This document shows positions 24,155-36,930 of a DNA stretch of 64,000 nucleotides, piece after piece (the stretch's first letter is position 1; each line of letters begins with the position of its first letter). The stretch is from Celoporthe dispersa. Its lineage: Eukaryota > Ascomycota > Sordariomycetes > Diaporthales > Cryphonectriaceae. The translations under genes were made by a program, and so were the position numbers. Under the pieces are notes generated by a model. It saw only the letters and a program-made list of their open reading frames with translations. It did not search any database and was not told where the DNA came from. Where the stretch lies: positions 3,334,001-3,398,000 of the forward strand of contig WAID01000007.1 in assembly GCA_016584495.1 (NCBI GenBank), read 5' to 3'.

Positions 24155-25706
24155 ATGGCAATGGCTCCTCAGAGCTGCTGGAGGTGCCTGCTCAGGCCCT
24201 CGGTGGCCACCCCATCGCCAGTACCGACGAGGCCACTCGCCCCCGTGGCCACGATAATACCGTCCACGATGATGACCACGATGACCCCTACGACTCGTCC
24301 ATTCTCGACGAGCGCGCCCTTTCAGGCCACGAGCAACGCCGGCAAGTCTGGTGGACACCAGCGCACCGGCAAGCGCATGAAGCTCTCCAAGTTCAAGAAC
24401 AGGAAGGACATTGTGCGGCACAAGACGCCCGGCTCCGGTGAGCGAAAGGCCCTGCGCAAGCGCATCGTGCTGTCCAACAACAACGCGATCCCTGTGCGTG
24501 GGCTGGACGTCATGACCAGCGAGAGGCTCGCGGACCGCGAGAGCGCGGGCAAGATGCTCAAGATCCCTGACGGGCTGATTGATCCGCTACGCGCCGTCGA
24601 GGCCTTCAAGTCCAGCCAGACTTGGGGCTTGTTCCACAGCCCACATATGCTGGTGCGCCCGGAGACTGTGACGGTGTGCGAGAGGATGCAACAGGCCGCC
24701 AGGGACGGGAAGACGGCGAGGCTGGTCATCTCTGGGGAGAGGGCGGCTGGGAAGAGCATGGTGCTCTTGCAGGCCATCGTGAACGCGTTCTCGAACAAGT
24801 GGGTGGTCATAAACATCCCAGAGGGTATGTGTGCTATTCCAAGATACTATCAAGATATAGAAAAAGAAGCCTTTGCGTGCTGACGAGATGCCCCACAGCC
24901 CAAGAACTCACAACAGCCTGCACCGACTACGCGCCTATCCCGGACACCAACCCTCAGCAGTGGATGCAGTCCGTCTACGCGCTGAAGCTGATGCAAAACA
25001 TCCTCAAAGCGAACCGCGACGTCCTCGAGAGGATCTACACGACGCGCTCATACGAGGAGTTCACCAACCCCGTTGCCGAGGGCGCCACTCTCATAGCCCT
25101 TATCGAGTCCGCCCGCGAGCCCGACCAGGCGTGGCCCGTCTTCTCCGCTCTGTGGCACGAGCTCTTCATCGCCAAGGCAGACGGTGCTGGTACCCCCGCC
25201 CGCCCGTTCTGTTCGCCGTGGACGGCCTGGCCTCCCTCATGCGCGTCTCCGACTACCGCAGCCAGGCCTTTGATCTCATCCACAGCCACGACATGGCCAT
25301 CGTGCGCATGTTCGTCGACGTCCTCTCAGGCCGGACCCCGCTGCCCAACGGCGGCGCCGCCATCGCCGCCACCTGCAGGAGCAATGCCGCCCGCAACCCC
25401 AGCATGGAGCTCGCCATCGAGCGGCAGCTCGCCAGGCAGGCCGGCGTGGAGCTTCCACCGCGGGACCCTTACTGCCGCAAGTACGACCCGCGTGTGGACG
25501 AGGTCATGGAGGACACGGGCTTGGAGGTTGTGAATGTCAGGGGGATCGGCAAGGTGGAGGCGAGGGCCCTTATGGAGTACTGGGCCGCCAGCGGGCTCCT
25601 GCGGGCGCAGGTGGACGAGAGGACGGTCAGCGAGAAGTGGATGACGGGCGGCAACGGGATCATTGGCGAGATGGAGAGGGCTGGGCTGTTGAGTCTGCGG
25701 CTGTAA
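24155..25706 (+). CDS. RSM23: Mitochondrial small ribosomal subunit protein mS29 (DAP3/RSM23), frameshifted
   Basis: Exons 24155..24824 and 24899..25706 flank a 74-nt intron (gtatgt ... cacag). The product starts MAMAPQSCWRCLLRP with a Ser/Thr/Pro-rich, acid-poor presequence typical of mitochondrial import. The DAP3 core has a P-loop near residue 193 (SGERAAGKS), WVVINIPEA, DYAPIPDTNPQQWMQ and, later, PVLFAVDGLASLM and RSNAARNPSMELAI. The frame breaks at C5 25193-25197; adding one C joins GAGTPRP to PVLFAVDG and gives 492 aa. mS29 is a GTP-binding protein of the mitoribosomal small-subunit head. Confidence 0.9.
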
Positions 25707-26348
25707 GATGTTGAGGCTTCTATGTACATAGCGAGTGGGGAAAAAAAAGTACTATGGGCTTATAAATCTAACAATAACTATTGAAACCCAGGTGTACTTT
25801 CCTCGACAGACTACATCTTGGCTGGGCTGAGTGGATGATCCCTTTGTGACTTTGCAGAGGAGGCTGGTATAATTGACGATGGTATTCTTTACTTCACGAT
25901 CTGCGAGAGGTTCTTGTGGTTCTCCAGGACACATTTGATCTCAATCAGAGAATCTAACTCGAACCTGCAGTTCTGATGATACCACCAGGTAAATGTGAAA
26001 TGGCGGCTTGCTGTATAGATTGTAGTCATCCAGAAGGAACCGAGTGTGGTAGTGCAGACAGGCAAGCTCGTAGAAGCGCAGGTCGGCTTGTAGTAATTGA
26101 GACGGAGGGGATTATGGTGATGGCCTGTTTCCATGGCCGTGGTCATTTGAGAGGCGAAGTAACTCAACGTGTTGCACACTAAGAACGGGAGGTCCAGTGA
26201 ACTTCCTTCTCCCTCTCTTCTTTTTAAGAACATCAATTTTTCATTTCAAGTGCTATAGCTCTCAGGCATCCAATGCACAATCCTGGTTTCGAAACGCCGA
26301 ACCACTATAATTTCATGATCCACGGACTGTACATTGAACATTCCACGT
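25707..26348. other. Convergent interval between mS29 and MCM7
   Basis: AT-richer 3' sequence shared by two tail-to-tail genes; no coding signal was recognised. Confidence 0.5.
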
Positions 26349-29106
26349 CTATTCGTCGTCGTCCTCTTCTTCGTCGCCTTGAGCCGTTATGAAAACAAGG
26401 CGAGTGCCATGTCCAGCAGTTTGCCACAACTAGAACAAGTCAGTTTCAGGTCTCAGTATAAGAAAGGAAGAGGAGGGGGGGGGGGGCAGGAGAGAAAAAC
26501 AAGAAAAGACAAAGAACAAGAGAAGGGAAAACTCGGCAAAAGAGGTGCTTACATCAAGGTCCGTGTACTCCTCAAGCGTGTTCATCCACTGGTCCTCCGT
26601 GAAGCCCTTTGCAATAACCCGCTCCTTGACCTTGCGCATGCTCAGCTCCACGCCGAATTCCTCGTCATCTTCATCCGCATCATCAGCCAGACACTGGCGG
26701 GTCTCCATGAGGGACTTGACCAGGTTGTAGATCCTGCTGCTGACGTTCATCTGTCTCCTGTTGCTGCCACCAGCCTCGGAGTTCAGGCTGTCCTTGCTGG
26801 CCTCAACCAGGCGAAGAGCCTCGTCTACATCCTCCTGTGTTACCTCGTCGGCGAACCTGAGACGAGCCAGGGCCTGCGCCAGACGGACAACACCCAAGAG
26901 GGTACGGGGAGTGGTGTGTGCGAACTGCTTGCCACGCTTCTCGGCCTTCTTCTGTGTATCTCGCATCTTGACGTACGTCTTGATAATGTACTCTGAGACG
27001 TTCTGTGGCACAACTGGGCGGTGTGCCCGAGCCCGCGAGATGTATGCCCGGACCTCATCGGGTGGGAAGACGACCTCATCAGCAGTGCCGATGTCAGGGT
27101 GCTTGTTGTGCATATGGACGTATGCAACATGCTTGGCAAGCTGTGCGTCGGTGTCGCGGGAGGCGGTATCAAGGAGGAGGAAGAGGATATCGAAACGAGA
27201 AAGGAGGGCGGCGGGCAGGTTGATGTTCTCGACCGGAGAAAGCTTCGGGTTGTAGCGGCCATACAGAGGGTTGGCAGCAGCCAATATCGAGGTACGAGCG
27301 TTCAAGGTCGTGGAAATACCGGCCTTGGATATGCTGATCGTCTGCTGTTCCATGACTTCGTGAATGGCCGTTCGGTCGTTGTCGTCCATCTTGTCGAACT
27401 CATCAATACAGCAGATACCGTTGTCGGCGAGGACGAGTGCACCTCCCTCGAGGACCATCTCGTCGGTGACAGGGTCCCTCATAACGGCAGCAGTCAGACC
27501 AACACCACTGCTGCCACGGCCAGAAGTGTACACTCCACGCGGGGCCACTTTGGAGATGTACTTCAGCAGCTGGGACTTGGCCACACCAGGATCGCCCATC
27601 AAACAGATATTGATGTCTCCACGGATCTTCATGCCGTCTCCCATCTCCTTGTTGACACCTCCGACAAGGAGCAGCAGAAGTGCCTTCTTGACGTCAAGAT
27701 GACCGTAGATCTCGGGAGCGATCGACTTCGCGAGGTATTCGTAGACATGTCCCGATCTCCTGTACATGTCAATCTTGCGAGCCATCCCCGGATCGACCCG
27801 AATGTTCTCATATGCCTTCTTGTGCTGAAGGATGTAATGTGCCTCAAGGTAGGTGTCAGTCAGGAGACCGGCACGCATTGCCCTGAATCCGGTGTATGGA
27901 GTTGGCAGGAAGATGCCAGAGATATCGACGACATCACCGGGATTGATTTGGCGCACAGCGCTTCCGTAGGCTGAAACAGTCAGGGACCGCGGGATCTGAC
28001 CGATGGGCACTTGCTCGGGGAGCTCCTGTACTTTGATCTCCTGGAAGGGCAAGAACTTGGAAGCTCGTGAAGAGGGCTGCAGTTGACCCTTCGTCTGGTT
28101 TGCTGTGCAGTCTGCCGAAGGACAGACGGAGAGGGGACCGAACTGCTTGGCGGTGACAGGCTGGAAGATTTCACAGCCGCACCGGTCGCAAGTATATGCG
28201 CTGACTTGCACCAGGGGCTTCACGTCCGAGACCCTGGTCGCGATAGCTCGGATGGTGATGAGGTGGCCGAGGTGATCACCACGAACTTGGCGCACAGACA
28301 GGGCCTTTGCTGGGCCTTCTGAGGTAGACGATCTTGGCTTGAAGACGAGGGTGTAACGCCTGGTCAACTGCGCGGGAAATTTGTCCTGCAGCAGGGATGG
28401 ATCACCCATGGCCTCGGCGCCTTCGACAATCTCACGATTTCGGGCCTGGCGTCGTGCCATCAGGACATCTAGCACGTCGTCCTTGAATCTGCTCTAGCGT
28501 CAGTCGAGTAGCCCTCCCACCTCTAATTGGACATTCACGACGTACGTAGGGTCTGCACTAGGCTCTGGCATGCTTTCGTCAATAGCTCTCGACAGGATCT
28601 CGACGTAGTGTTTGGTGTTGCCCTCGATGGATTGAACCAGTTTCAGAGGGGCGACGTCTTGTCCTGCCTCTTCCTCCCACTGGGACATGGTCAGCATGTG
28701 TCGTTTGGGTACTGCAGAGATTGTGCTGGTAATACCTGTGTGATATCGTCGAGGTCGATAAGCACCTCGTCGATCTTGCGATCAGCGAGCTGGCGCATCA
28801 TGTCCCTGTACTTGTGATGGGGCTTTTTCTTGTTGGCCCTCTCCTGGCGGCGGCGCTCCTCCTCCTCGTCGTCCTCGTCCATGAAGTCGTACTCATCATC
28901 GAGGTCGTCCTCGCCGATGTCAATGTTACCGAGGGCGTGTGTGATAGACTCAGCAGGAGAAGCCTTGAAGTCTTGCAAGAAGGTCTTGAAGGCAGCTGAG
29001 GAGTTGAATGTCAGTGTGACCTGTACTTCCTGCGAATCTGTGCCAGGATCATCATACTCAATTGGGCCTCGTAGTCAACGGGCGCTTTCCACCCCAGCAA
29101 CGCCAT
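26349..29106 (-). CDS. MCM7: MCM7, replicative helicase subunit
   Basis: Five exons (29106..29058, 28995..28736, 28679..28546, 28488..26553, 26429..26349), all in phase, give 819 aa. The N-terminus MALLGWKAPVDYEAQ and the acidic EEDDLDDEYDF-type stretch are MCM7-like. A zinc finger lies near residue 247 (CDRCGCEIF ... CPSADC). The AAA+ core has Walker A GDPGVAKSQ near 447, the MCM7-specific MKIRGDINICLMGDPGVAKSQ context, Walker B CIDEFDKM and arginine finger LLSRFD. The last 26 residues, on their own exon (WQTAGHGTRLVFI, then Asp/Glu), match the MCM7 C-terminus. It is part of the MCM2-7 ring that unwinds origins. Intron 4 contains a G-rich run. Divergent from PEX1, with an MCB-type hexamer 224 nt upstream. 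Confidence 0.95.
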
Positions 29107-29714
29107 CTTGTCGACTGAAAAGTTGAGAGGATGAGCAAAGCCAAATGCTTGGACGAAGAGGTGATGTAGGAAGGAGGTGATGGAATAGAGGGAGGGGAAC
29201 AAAGTCGGGTCGCGGGGTCAGGAAACGAATTCAGTGCCCGAGGCAGGCTAGATGAAGTGCTCAAGCATGCATCAGAGACAGACAGCCAGAGTGCAAATTT
29301 ACGGCGCGTCTAAAAGGTACAGACTCGCGACGCGTCGTGAGGCACGCGCCGACCTTGGCAGTGCTTTAACCGTAATCAGTAAACACTTGCAGTGTGCGGG
29401 GGGCCACACCCTGTAGCGTGTATAGCGGTTCTCGGACTAGGGCCAGGGGTGCTGTACAGTCGTGACAGGGAGTTGACCCCCTGTAGATACTATGTACATA
29501 GTACGTACTACTGCTGTAGACCTTCCCCTGCCGGCAGGCAGTTGAGCTTCATTGAGCCGAGGCAAAACGGACGAATGTCATGAGGAAGCTCATCCGGTTA
29601 TTGTTGGCCATCGCGAACCTTCACGACTTCACTCGCAGCCATGACAACCTGCCGTTGCGTTTCTTGACCATTCCTGCCATTTTGGGCGCTTTTTGATCTC
29701 TCATATCTCCCGAA
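29107..29714. promoter_or_regulatory. Divergent promoter region of MCM7 and PEX1
   Basis: A 608-nt head-to-head interval, CpG-rich near 29300-29350 with ACGCGT and related CGCG words. Confidence 0.5.
29330..29335. promoter_or_regulatory. MCB-type ACGCGT element upstream of MCM7
   Basis: A palindromic ACGCGT within tcgcgacgcgtcgtg, 224 nt upstream of the MCM7 ATG. It matches the MluI cell-cycle box bound by MBF-type complexes in yeasts. Function here is inferred from the motif and target gene only. Confidence 0.45.
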
Positions 29715-32700
29715 ATGTCCCAGAGGAAGCCAACATCCGCTGAGGTATCCTTGGTTCACCTCAAAAATTGCCTCGTCAATTTACCGTCGTCGCTCGTCTC
29801 CCTCCTTGTGAACGTCAACACCGTAAGACTTACACATTATCGTCTTCCGTCATGAGTATTAGTAATTCTACTAATGGGAATATATGTTATTAGCCCGTCC
29901 AAAATGTCATCGTCGAGCTCAATTACCGCGACACTTCTGCCAGTTCACCGGACAAGGCCGCAGGCGCACCTCCTCAAAGATCAGTGTACCTAGGATGGAC
30001 TGGCATGCCGAGCAAGAGGAAGCTGGCTTCCATAGTCGGCAGGGATGGTCTCGGCAGCTCAAGAGGCGGCTCAGGACTTCGCGAGCAAGAGGTGGCCCTT
30101 GTCGAGATCGACCCGACGCTGGCCAGCACACTGGGACTGGAAGAGGGCCAGAAGGTCATGGCAACAATTCACACAGATCCGCCGCTGGCGCATACGGTCA
30201 ACATCGAACCTCTGACGCCGGAGGATTGGGAAATAATCGAACTACACGCGACGTTCCTCGAGCTCAACCTTCTCTCTCAGATGCGGGCCCTGCCAAACCC
30301 AGCCTACGCTCCAGCTCCTGGAACGGTCCCCGGTCCACACCCCCTGACTCTTCACCTTTCGCCGACCTCGACTGCGAACATCAAGATCTTGTCTCTTGAT
30401 CCTCCACAACCATCAGATATACCTTTTGCCAAGATTGCGCCGGATGCCGAAGTCATCGTTGCGCCCAAGGTCAAACCGAAGTCCTCTAGAGGCAGCAGAG
30501 AGAATCGGAGTGTTGCGAGCACGTCGAGGAAAAGCGGAAAGAGCTCGACCAGCACAGTCAGGAGGCGGAGTCAACGCGAAGATCGCAAACCTGCCTTGTT
30601 CTTGAGGGGCGTCGACCGGAAACTCTGTGATGACTGGTTTGACGACAGGATTGGAGTCGAAGAAATAAGTATTTGGGTCGACCGAGATTTGCTGGTGTCA
30701 AATGAATTGAGGGGTCTTAAATGGGCCGCAGTGAATATCATGAGGCCAGCAGGTCTCCAAGAGCCGGGCCCTGTGCATGGACAACAGCCTGATGGCCAGG
30801 CGTCTGCTGAATCGTTAAAGCCAGGGCGACAGATTGTGGCACAGCTGTTGCCATGGGATGATCCTCCGAACGGGCAGACAGCAGCCTTGTCTACTCTCTT
30901 GTGTTCAGCATTCGGAAGCGAAGGGCTTGTTGGAGGAGTCGTTAAGATCGAGCCTGCTGCGCCTCCCCCTGGCAAAGAAGTCGATACTGAAATCAGATGG
31001 AGACGAAGATCGACCTTCAGTGCAACACCTGAAGCTTTTCCCGTTCACATCAGACGGCGCACCACAAACTTCCGGTCTCAAGTTTGGCGGAGAGTCAAAG
31101 TCGGAGCGTGAAGAGACCATCAAAAAAATCAAGCGCGTCTACAGTGGGAAATCAGGCAAAGGCTTATTCGATGGGCCAGTGACGGATGGTTTGGTTTTGG
31201 GAAATTGTGAAGGCCTCGATCAACCTTCAAATTGGGCAGGCGGGGTCATCAAGTTTCATCCTGCATCCGCAGCACAAGGCTCGACAAAAGATATTGCTCA
31301 CTGGGTACTTGGATCGGAATGGCAATTGCCAATCGAGGTCCAGCCTCCCATTGCTCGGCCGTCTTGGCTGTCCGCATCAGATATCAGCGGCAGTCTGGGA
31401 TTTGAGAATCCCCTGGTGGGTATTGATTCACTGCTTCAAGAACTCCAGTCGCACCTCTCACAGATGTCCTCTGTGCTTTTGACTGGGGCACTGGGTTCAG
31501 GGAAGACGTCAGTGGCGCAGTCAGTTGCGAGATTCCTCCGAACTGATCAGCTGTTTCACACAACCTACTTCTCGTGCAGAACGCTGGTGAACGACGAGAG
31601 TAGGGTGAGCACCATCAAAGAGACACTCAATCGGCTCTTTCTGACTGCGAGTTGGGGCGCTCGATTGGGAGGCAAGGCTCTTGTCATCTTGGATGACCTA
31701 GATCGGCTTTGTCCAGTCGAGACTGAATTGCAAGTCGGCAATGAGAACGGCCGCAGCAGACAGATCAGCGAGGCCATCTGCTCGATTGTCCACCAATACT
31801 GTGGTCAGGACAGCAACTTGGCCTTATTGGCCACTGCGCAAGGGAAAGAATCACTGCACAATGTTCTTGTTGGTGGTCACCTGGTGCGCGAGATCGTGCC
31901 GCTCAGAGCGCCGGATAAAGCTGCTCGGCGGACCATCATGGAGGCCATCACCTTACAAAATGCTGTGCTCCAGCAAGAGGACAGCCTCTCCACCCACGAT
32001 AGTAGCCGGCCCACAACAGCTGACGGTAGCGCAACCGGCGAGGAGAATGCTTGGATGGATGGAGCAAGTCCGAGGCCTAGAGCTGAAGTCCTGGCGAAGC
32101 CCGGTGGATTTGCCCTTCAGACCGACCTAGATCTTCTCGACATCGCAGGGGAAACTGACGGGTATATGCCGGGTGACCTCAGCTTGCTTGTCTCGAGAGC
32201 CCGCAGCGAGGCCATCATGCGCTCATTGACCGAGATATCAAGCGATACTGATATCAGAGCCGTCCCACTTGGACGAGGCGACTTCGAGAACGCCTTGAAA
32301 GGATTCACACCGGCCTCATTACGCAACGTCACACTGCAGAGCTCAACGACTACCTTTGACTCCATTGGCGGGCTGACAGAGACCCGCCAAGTATTGCTAG
32401 AAACCCTCCAGTACCCAACCAAGTACGCGCCAATCTTCGCCCAGTGCCCTCTCCGGCTTCGTTCTGGCATTCTACTCTACGGCTACCCAGGTTGCGGCAA
32501 GACGCTCCTGGCCAGCGCCGTCGCGGGCGAGTGTGGCCTCAACTTCATCTCGGTCAAGGGTCCCGAGATTCTCAACAAGTACATTGGCGCGTCGGAGAAG
32601 AGCGTACGAGACCTCTTCGAGCGTGCTCAGGCCGCCAAGCCCTGTGTGCTCTTCTTTGATGAGTTTGACTCGATAGCGCCAAAGCGTGGTCACGACTCGA

Positions 32701-33533
32701 CCGGCGTGACGGACCGCGTGGTCAACCAGCTGTTGACGCTGATGGATGGCGCGGAAGGACTGTCTGGAGTCTATGTGCTGGCTGCTACCTCTCGACCTGA
32801 TCTCATCGATCCTGCGCTACTGCGGCCTGGCCGATTGGATAAGTCGATCCTCTGTGATTTCCCGAACCTCGAGGAGAGGGTGGATATCATCCGAGCGATC
32901 GGTCGGAAGGCTAAGCTGAGCGAGGCGGTGCTTCAGTCCGACGAGGACCTTGTCGAGATTGCCAAGCGCACCGATGGCTTTTCTGGTGCAGATCTGCAGG
33001 CCTTGATATCCAACGCTCAGCTAGAGGCTATCCAAGACGTGCTCAAGGACACGGATCATGGTGGGGGCACTGGTAGCACCCGTCGGCCTGGGCTGAGATC
33101 CGGTGCAGGAAAGACAACTGGACCGTCGGCTCACAACTTCGTACAGTTCCGCTATGGAGAGGATGGCGCCGGCGAAGACCAAGCTCAACGAGGGTCGAAT
33201 CGGTCCTCTGAGCTGGCGCAGCAGGCCATGATCGCTGCCAAGCTGGAGAGCATCCGGCTCTCGCGCAAGAGAGCGAAGCAGCAGCGAGGTGGGGCTAATG
33301 CTACGGCTGAACCTGACGAAGGAAAACCCAATGGCAAAGATAGCCAGCAGAAGGAGGTCGGGATCCAGTGGCGGCATCTGGTCAAGGCGCTCGGCGGCAC
33401 AAGAACGAGTATCAGCCACGAGCAGCGGACACTGCTGCAGAGGATATATCGGGAATTTGTGGTTGGGCGCAGTGGTGAGATGAGAGATGGCCAGGCGAGC
33501 ATGGAAATTGGCGGAAGAAGCAGTTTGATGTGA
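29715..33533 (+). CDS. PEX1: Peroxisome biogenesis AAA ATPase PEX1 (frameshifted)
   Basis: Exons 29715..29822 and 29894..33533 flank a 71-nt intron (gtaaga ... attag). The N-terminal double-psi barrel region (SLVHLKNCLVNLP, VYLGWTGMPS) is followed by a basic linker and two AAA domains. D1 is degenerate (Walker A GALGSGKTS near residue 568, LVILDDLDRL). D2 is canonical (GYPGCGKTLL near 900, VLFFDEFDSIAPKRG, PALLRPGRLD). With PEX6 it extracts the ubiquitinated import receptor PEX5 from the peroxisomal membrane. The frame breaks at C5 30965-30969: dropping one C joins VVKIEPAAPPL to AKKSILKSDGDE and gives 1248 aa. The split sits between the N-domain and D1, so without correction it looks like two overlapping genes. 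Confidence 0.93.
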
Positions 33534-34136
33534 TCTTGGACGTAGCATAATCATAGGCCACAGACGGATAATTGTGGCACTGAGCATCTCTGCTGCGTAC
33601 TACTACCAGCAATATGACAACTTCTCTGGCATCCGTGCTTGAGCCCCCGTAGGAAGTGTCCCTGACTACCAATAACAACAAAGAGTGGGAGGAAGAAATC
33701 CCAGGGGGAAAGAAAGAGAACTTAATGTGTCCCAGGATCTTTGCGATACTTGTATTTCATCAATACTTCTCGGGACACCAACAGTACCGCGGCGGACAAA
33801 GGTAAAATATACACCTACGTAACAATTTTTTTCAAGCATCTATGATGGATATAGAGAGGTTGTATCTTGCAGCTTGCATTGACGCTTAGCCCAAACGAGT
33901 GGCGCATGGATATCCTGCAGACACTGCCACGCTCATAAACGACTTACGAGGCAGCCTACTTAATTATGATGTGTCAACACTGTACATTAACACGGCTGCG
34001 GATACAATTTTCTCATCTGCTTGAGCTTCGAGCAATATCCAGATTTGATTTCCTATGCAGCTGCCCCCACACTTCCTGCCAGCCTTTCGTCGGATTGTCA
34101 CGACTAATCTCAACAACCAACGGTCGCGAGGCGAAC
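33534..34136. other. Intergenic stretch before accessory island
   Basis: PEX1 3' sequence and upstream region of the next gene. Sequence becomes AT-richer from about 33,700. No gene was seen. Confidence 0.5.
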
Positions 34137-36230
34137 ATGTGTTTCCAGCTGGTCGAACTCTACGCCGGTTGCCGCTGTCCTTATTACACGCATACTGTAG
34201 ACAGATGCAGTCTATATCCTAATCATACAATTACGCAAAGAGTTATATTAATAGGGTATGCTTGTGCTTCTCACAGTGCGCCTGTAGGTCCACGGGCCGA
34301 TAGTTGGGACAACGCGTACGGAAGTGGTAGGGCAGCCTTGCACCTTGAACTTCGAGGGACTAGACCTACCGTGCATATTGACAATAGTATAGAATGCCCA
34401 TCACAGCTCAGTCTTGAGGTAGAGGCTGTCGATTACAGCAAGGAGCATGTTCCCCTCGAAGGCTATGTTCCCCGCGGGTCCTGGACTAAGAAGCCAGACG
34501 ATGGGAATTCGGAGACTTCAGAAGCAACGACAGCCGTTTCCCTAGCCTCGTCGGTGACATTAGTGGAGGAAGACCAGGTGGAGATTCTATTTCGGCGACT
34601 GCTATTATTCAACAACCTGAGATACCTATGGCCTCAGCTCATCAGCCAGTGTGGATCACGCAAGCGTTGTGTGCGGTCGATTGAGAGGTTCCTCCGGCGG
34701 TGGGCAAATGATCTAGCAAATCTTGCAGCAACCAAGGCATTCGAGGATGCAGACAACGCTATATGTCTATCAGCCTCTCGTTTCATCCGAAGGTCCCGGC
34801 TCAGTCTAGCTCAGCGGATATGGGACGCGCATGGCCATCAGGACTCGAACGACAACATTGAGGGGGGATAATGATGTGGTTGAACAAGAGCAGGCAAAGA
34901 TCGGGGTCGATGAGTTGGAGAGTGACTCAGACCTCATCTATGACGTTGCTGAGCGTTTCTTATTTGAGACTGAGCCCATCGAAGCACTCGAAGCTAGTGT
35001 GAAGGCTTTCATCAGACTTGAATTTGAGGATCAAACTTCCGGTCTCTACAAAGCCGTAGAAACATGGTTCGTCAACACTGTGTCGGGGGCATCTCAGAGC
35101 CCTACTCCAGAAGGAATGCACAGGTCATCATGGACGTGTGTAAGTCAGCATCCGTGTGCTTCGGCGGAAGATGGCACCTGGCGATGATCTCCTGATATTT
35201 CTCGACGGACTCCCTACATTATCAGCTAATATTTTGGGCTGTGCAGAAATGCGGAACAAGAATTTGCGATGACTACACGGAACTTGAACCAGGTGCGGTC
35301 AGTCGTCTTGAAAGGCTTCTGCAAAGTTGTTCCGATGAAGCACCAGGAGACCGAGATGACTCAAATAGCGGATCTTCAATCAACAAAGTCTGGAAGAGCT
35401 TGGTGATATGGGCCAAGGCTTTCATTAATCCCTCGGAGTCCAAGAGGAGCCTTCCACAACACAGCAGTCCGTCCGGAAAGTTGGCTTCAGATCTAGGTGC
35501 CTGTCCCTTGCGGCCAGGGTCAACTCAAACGGACCATAACTTCGTTCTTCTGTGCATCCCGTTTCTAAGATGGGCTCTGAGGCTGCATCAAGCTGAGGTC
35601 TGCAGGATCAACTCTGATCAGGACTTTTTCCGGGTCCTGCGGTATTACTACGCTTCTCAAAGAGGAAGGAGGCCATGGTATCGGCTGCGTAGGGTCCAAG
35701 CCATCCATTTCGTCAAGGTAGGTTCATCTCACTTCATGTTCACTGGGAAGTATTATCTAATTCATCGTCAGTTCGAGGTGTATAAAAGCAAATTGGTTGA
35801 TATCCACACCCACCCGGCCATACCAACTATGGACCAAGCACGACAGCAATACACATACGACCCCTTACCGGCTGAGACGATTCCACCCATCGGCCCAAAC
35901 CTTCTCATGCACCTGTTCGAGAACCCAGACCACGCAGAGGTAATCCCGATCCTATATAAGAAGATCCCGCAAAAGCTGCGAGCTCAACTAGAGGCCTGCC
36001 CCGTAAAAGGTAGCGCGGTCGGTTGGGGACTGCAATTTGCAGAGGGCATGAACTGGTTCAATGTCTTCCTCTGTGGTTGTTTGGGCTTCTTCTCTGCCTT
36101 GCTTTTCGCTGTGGTCTGGTCTATTGTTCGCAGCGACATCCAGGGTGGATTTGCTATCAGCGGCTTCATGCTTGCTTTCCTAGGTTTTTGTCTAGGCATT
36201 GCCCGTACAGAGGTCGAGCTGAAGCCTTGA
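34137..36230 (+). CDS. Conserved fungal protein, Cys-rich N-terminus and C-terminal membrane hairpin (frameshifted)
   Basis: Exons 34137..35139, 35247..35717 and 35772..36230, with introns of 107 and 54 nt, give 643 aa after removing one G from the G6 run 34862-34867, where the frame breaks. The N-terminus MCFQLVELYAGCRCPYYTHT, with paired Cys/His, is a motif I recognise from many uncharacterised filamentous-fungal proteins. A middle helical part follows (LLLFNNLRYLWPQLISQC, RSIERFLRRWANDLANLA). The C-terminus has PPIGPNLLMHLFENPDHAEV, CPVKGSAVGWGLQFAEGMNW and two adjacent hydrophobic helices. No catalytic motif was seen, so no function is assigned. The start at 34137 is preferred to the upstream 33966 because the family begins there. 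It opens the accessory island. Confidence 0.75.
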
Positions 36231-36514
36231 TCATGGAGAAATTGACCTTCCCATTCACTTATGAAATAAATATAGATTGTAAATTCAATACATATATAAC
36301 TCACGAAGCTCCACTCCCTCCTGCGCGTTTGCAAGGCGCTTCAACAGCTCCCTAGAAGTCGAGACGCGACATATGAGACGCTGCTCCAGAACATAGACGA
36401 AGATGACCAACCACAGGTTGTGAGTTTGCTGAAGTGGCTTGCCTCTCTGAACAGGGGCCTCCGCCTTTAAGAGCTGGCTGAAGTCTTCTTTCTCAGCCCT
36501 GAGCAAGCCGTTCC

Positions 36515-36930
36515 CTCGACGCTCCTGGCAGCGAATTTGGGAAAGCATTGCAGGCCGCAGCAGCTGCACCTGAATACCACGAGCGGATTGGCGTCTTCGA
36601 GTTGTTACCGAGCAAGGGCGCGGAGCCGAAAAACCAGGGCGGACGATTTGGAACCGCACTGCAAGGGGGCCTGCGCGACCGGCGACATCGACAAGGTGCG
36701 CTGCTCGACCACGGCGCCGAGGTGAATATCGAGGGAGGTAAATACGGTTCTGCACTCCAGACCGCCTGCACAGGCAAGCATGACGGTATTCCGCGCCTGC
36801 TGATCGAGCACGGTGCTGATGTCCGCGTGTAAGGTGGCTTGTACGGCAGCGCCTGGCATGCGGCCGCGACGCAGATGGACATCGAATAGGGCCACAAGGT
36901 GCTGCAGCTGCTCGGATGAGACTTGATCTA
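36515..36930 (+). pseudogene. Ankyrin-repeat gene relic
   Basis: Ankyrin-like repeats of the GGxYGxALQAA...G...VxxLLxxGAD type run through changing frames: ALQAAAAAPEYHERIGVFELL, then GGRFGTALQGG, DIDKVRC (another frame), DHGAEVNIEGGKYGSALQTA, then RLLIEHGADVRV followed by TAA and a further GGLYGSAWHAAAT with a TAG. At least two frame changes and two stops occur in about 400 nt, with no start. It is the eroded end of an ankyrin protein, separate from the intact gene ending at 36230. Confidence 0.7.

Noticed and set aside
30900..31100. Two separate overlapping genes at PEX1
   Set aside because: The upstream frame has the PEX1 N-domain and the downstream frame has both AAA domains. They join seamlessly if one C of C5 at 30965-30969 is removed.
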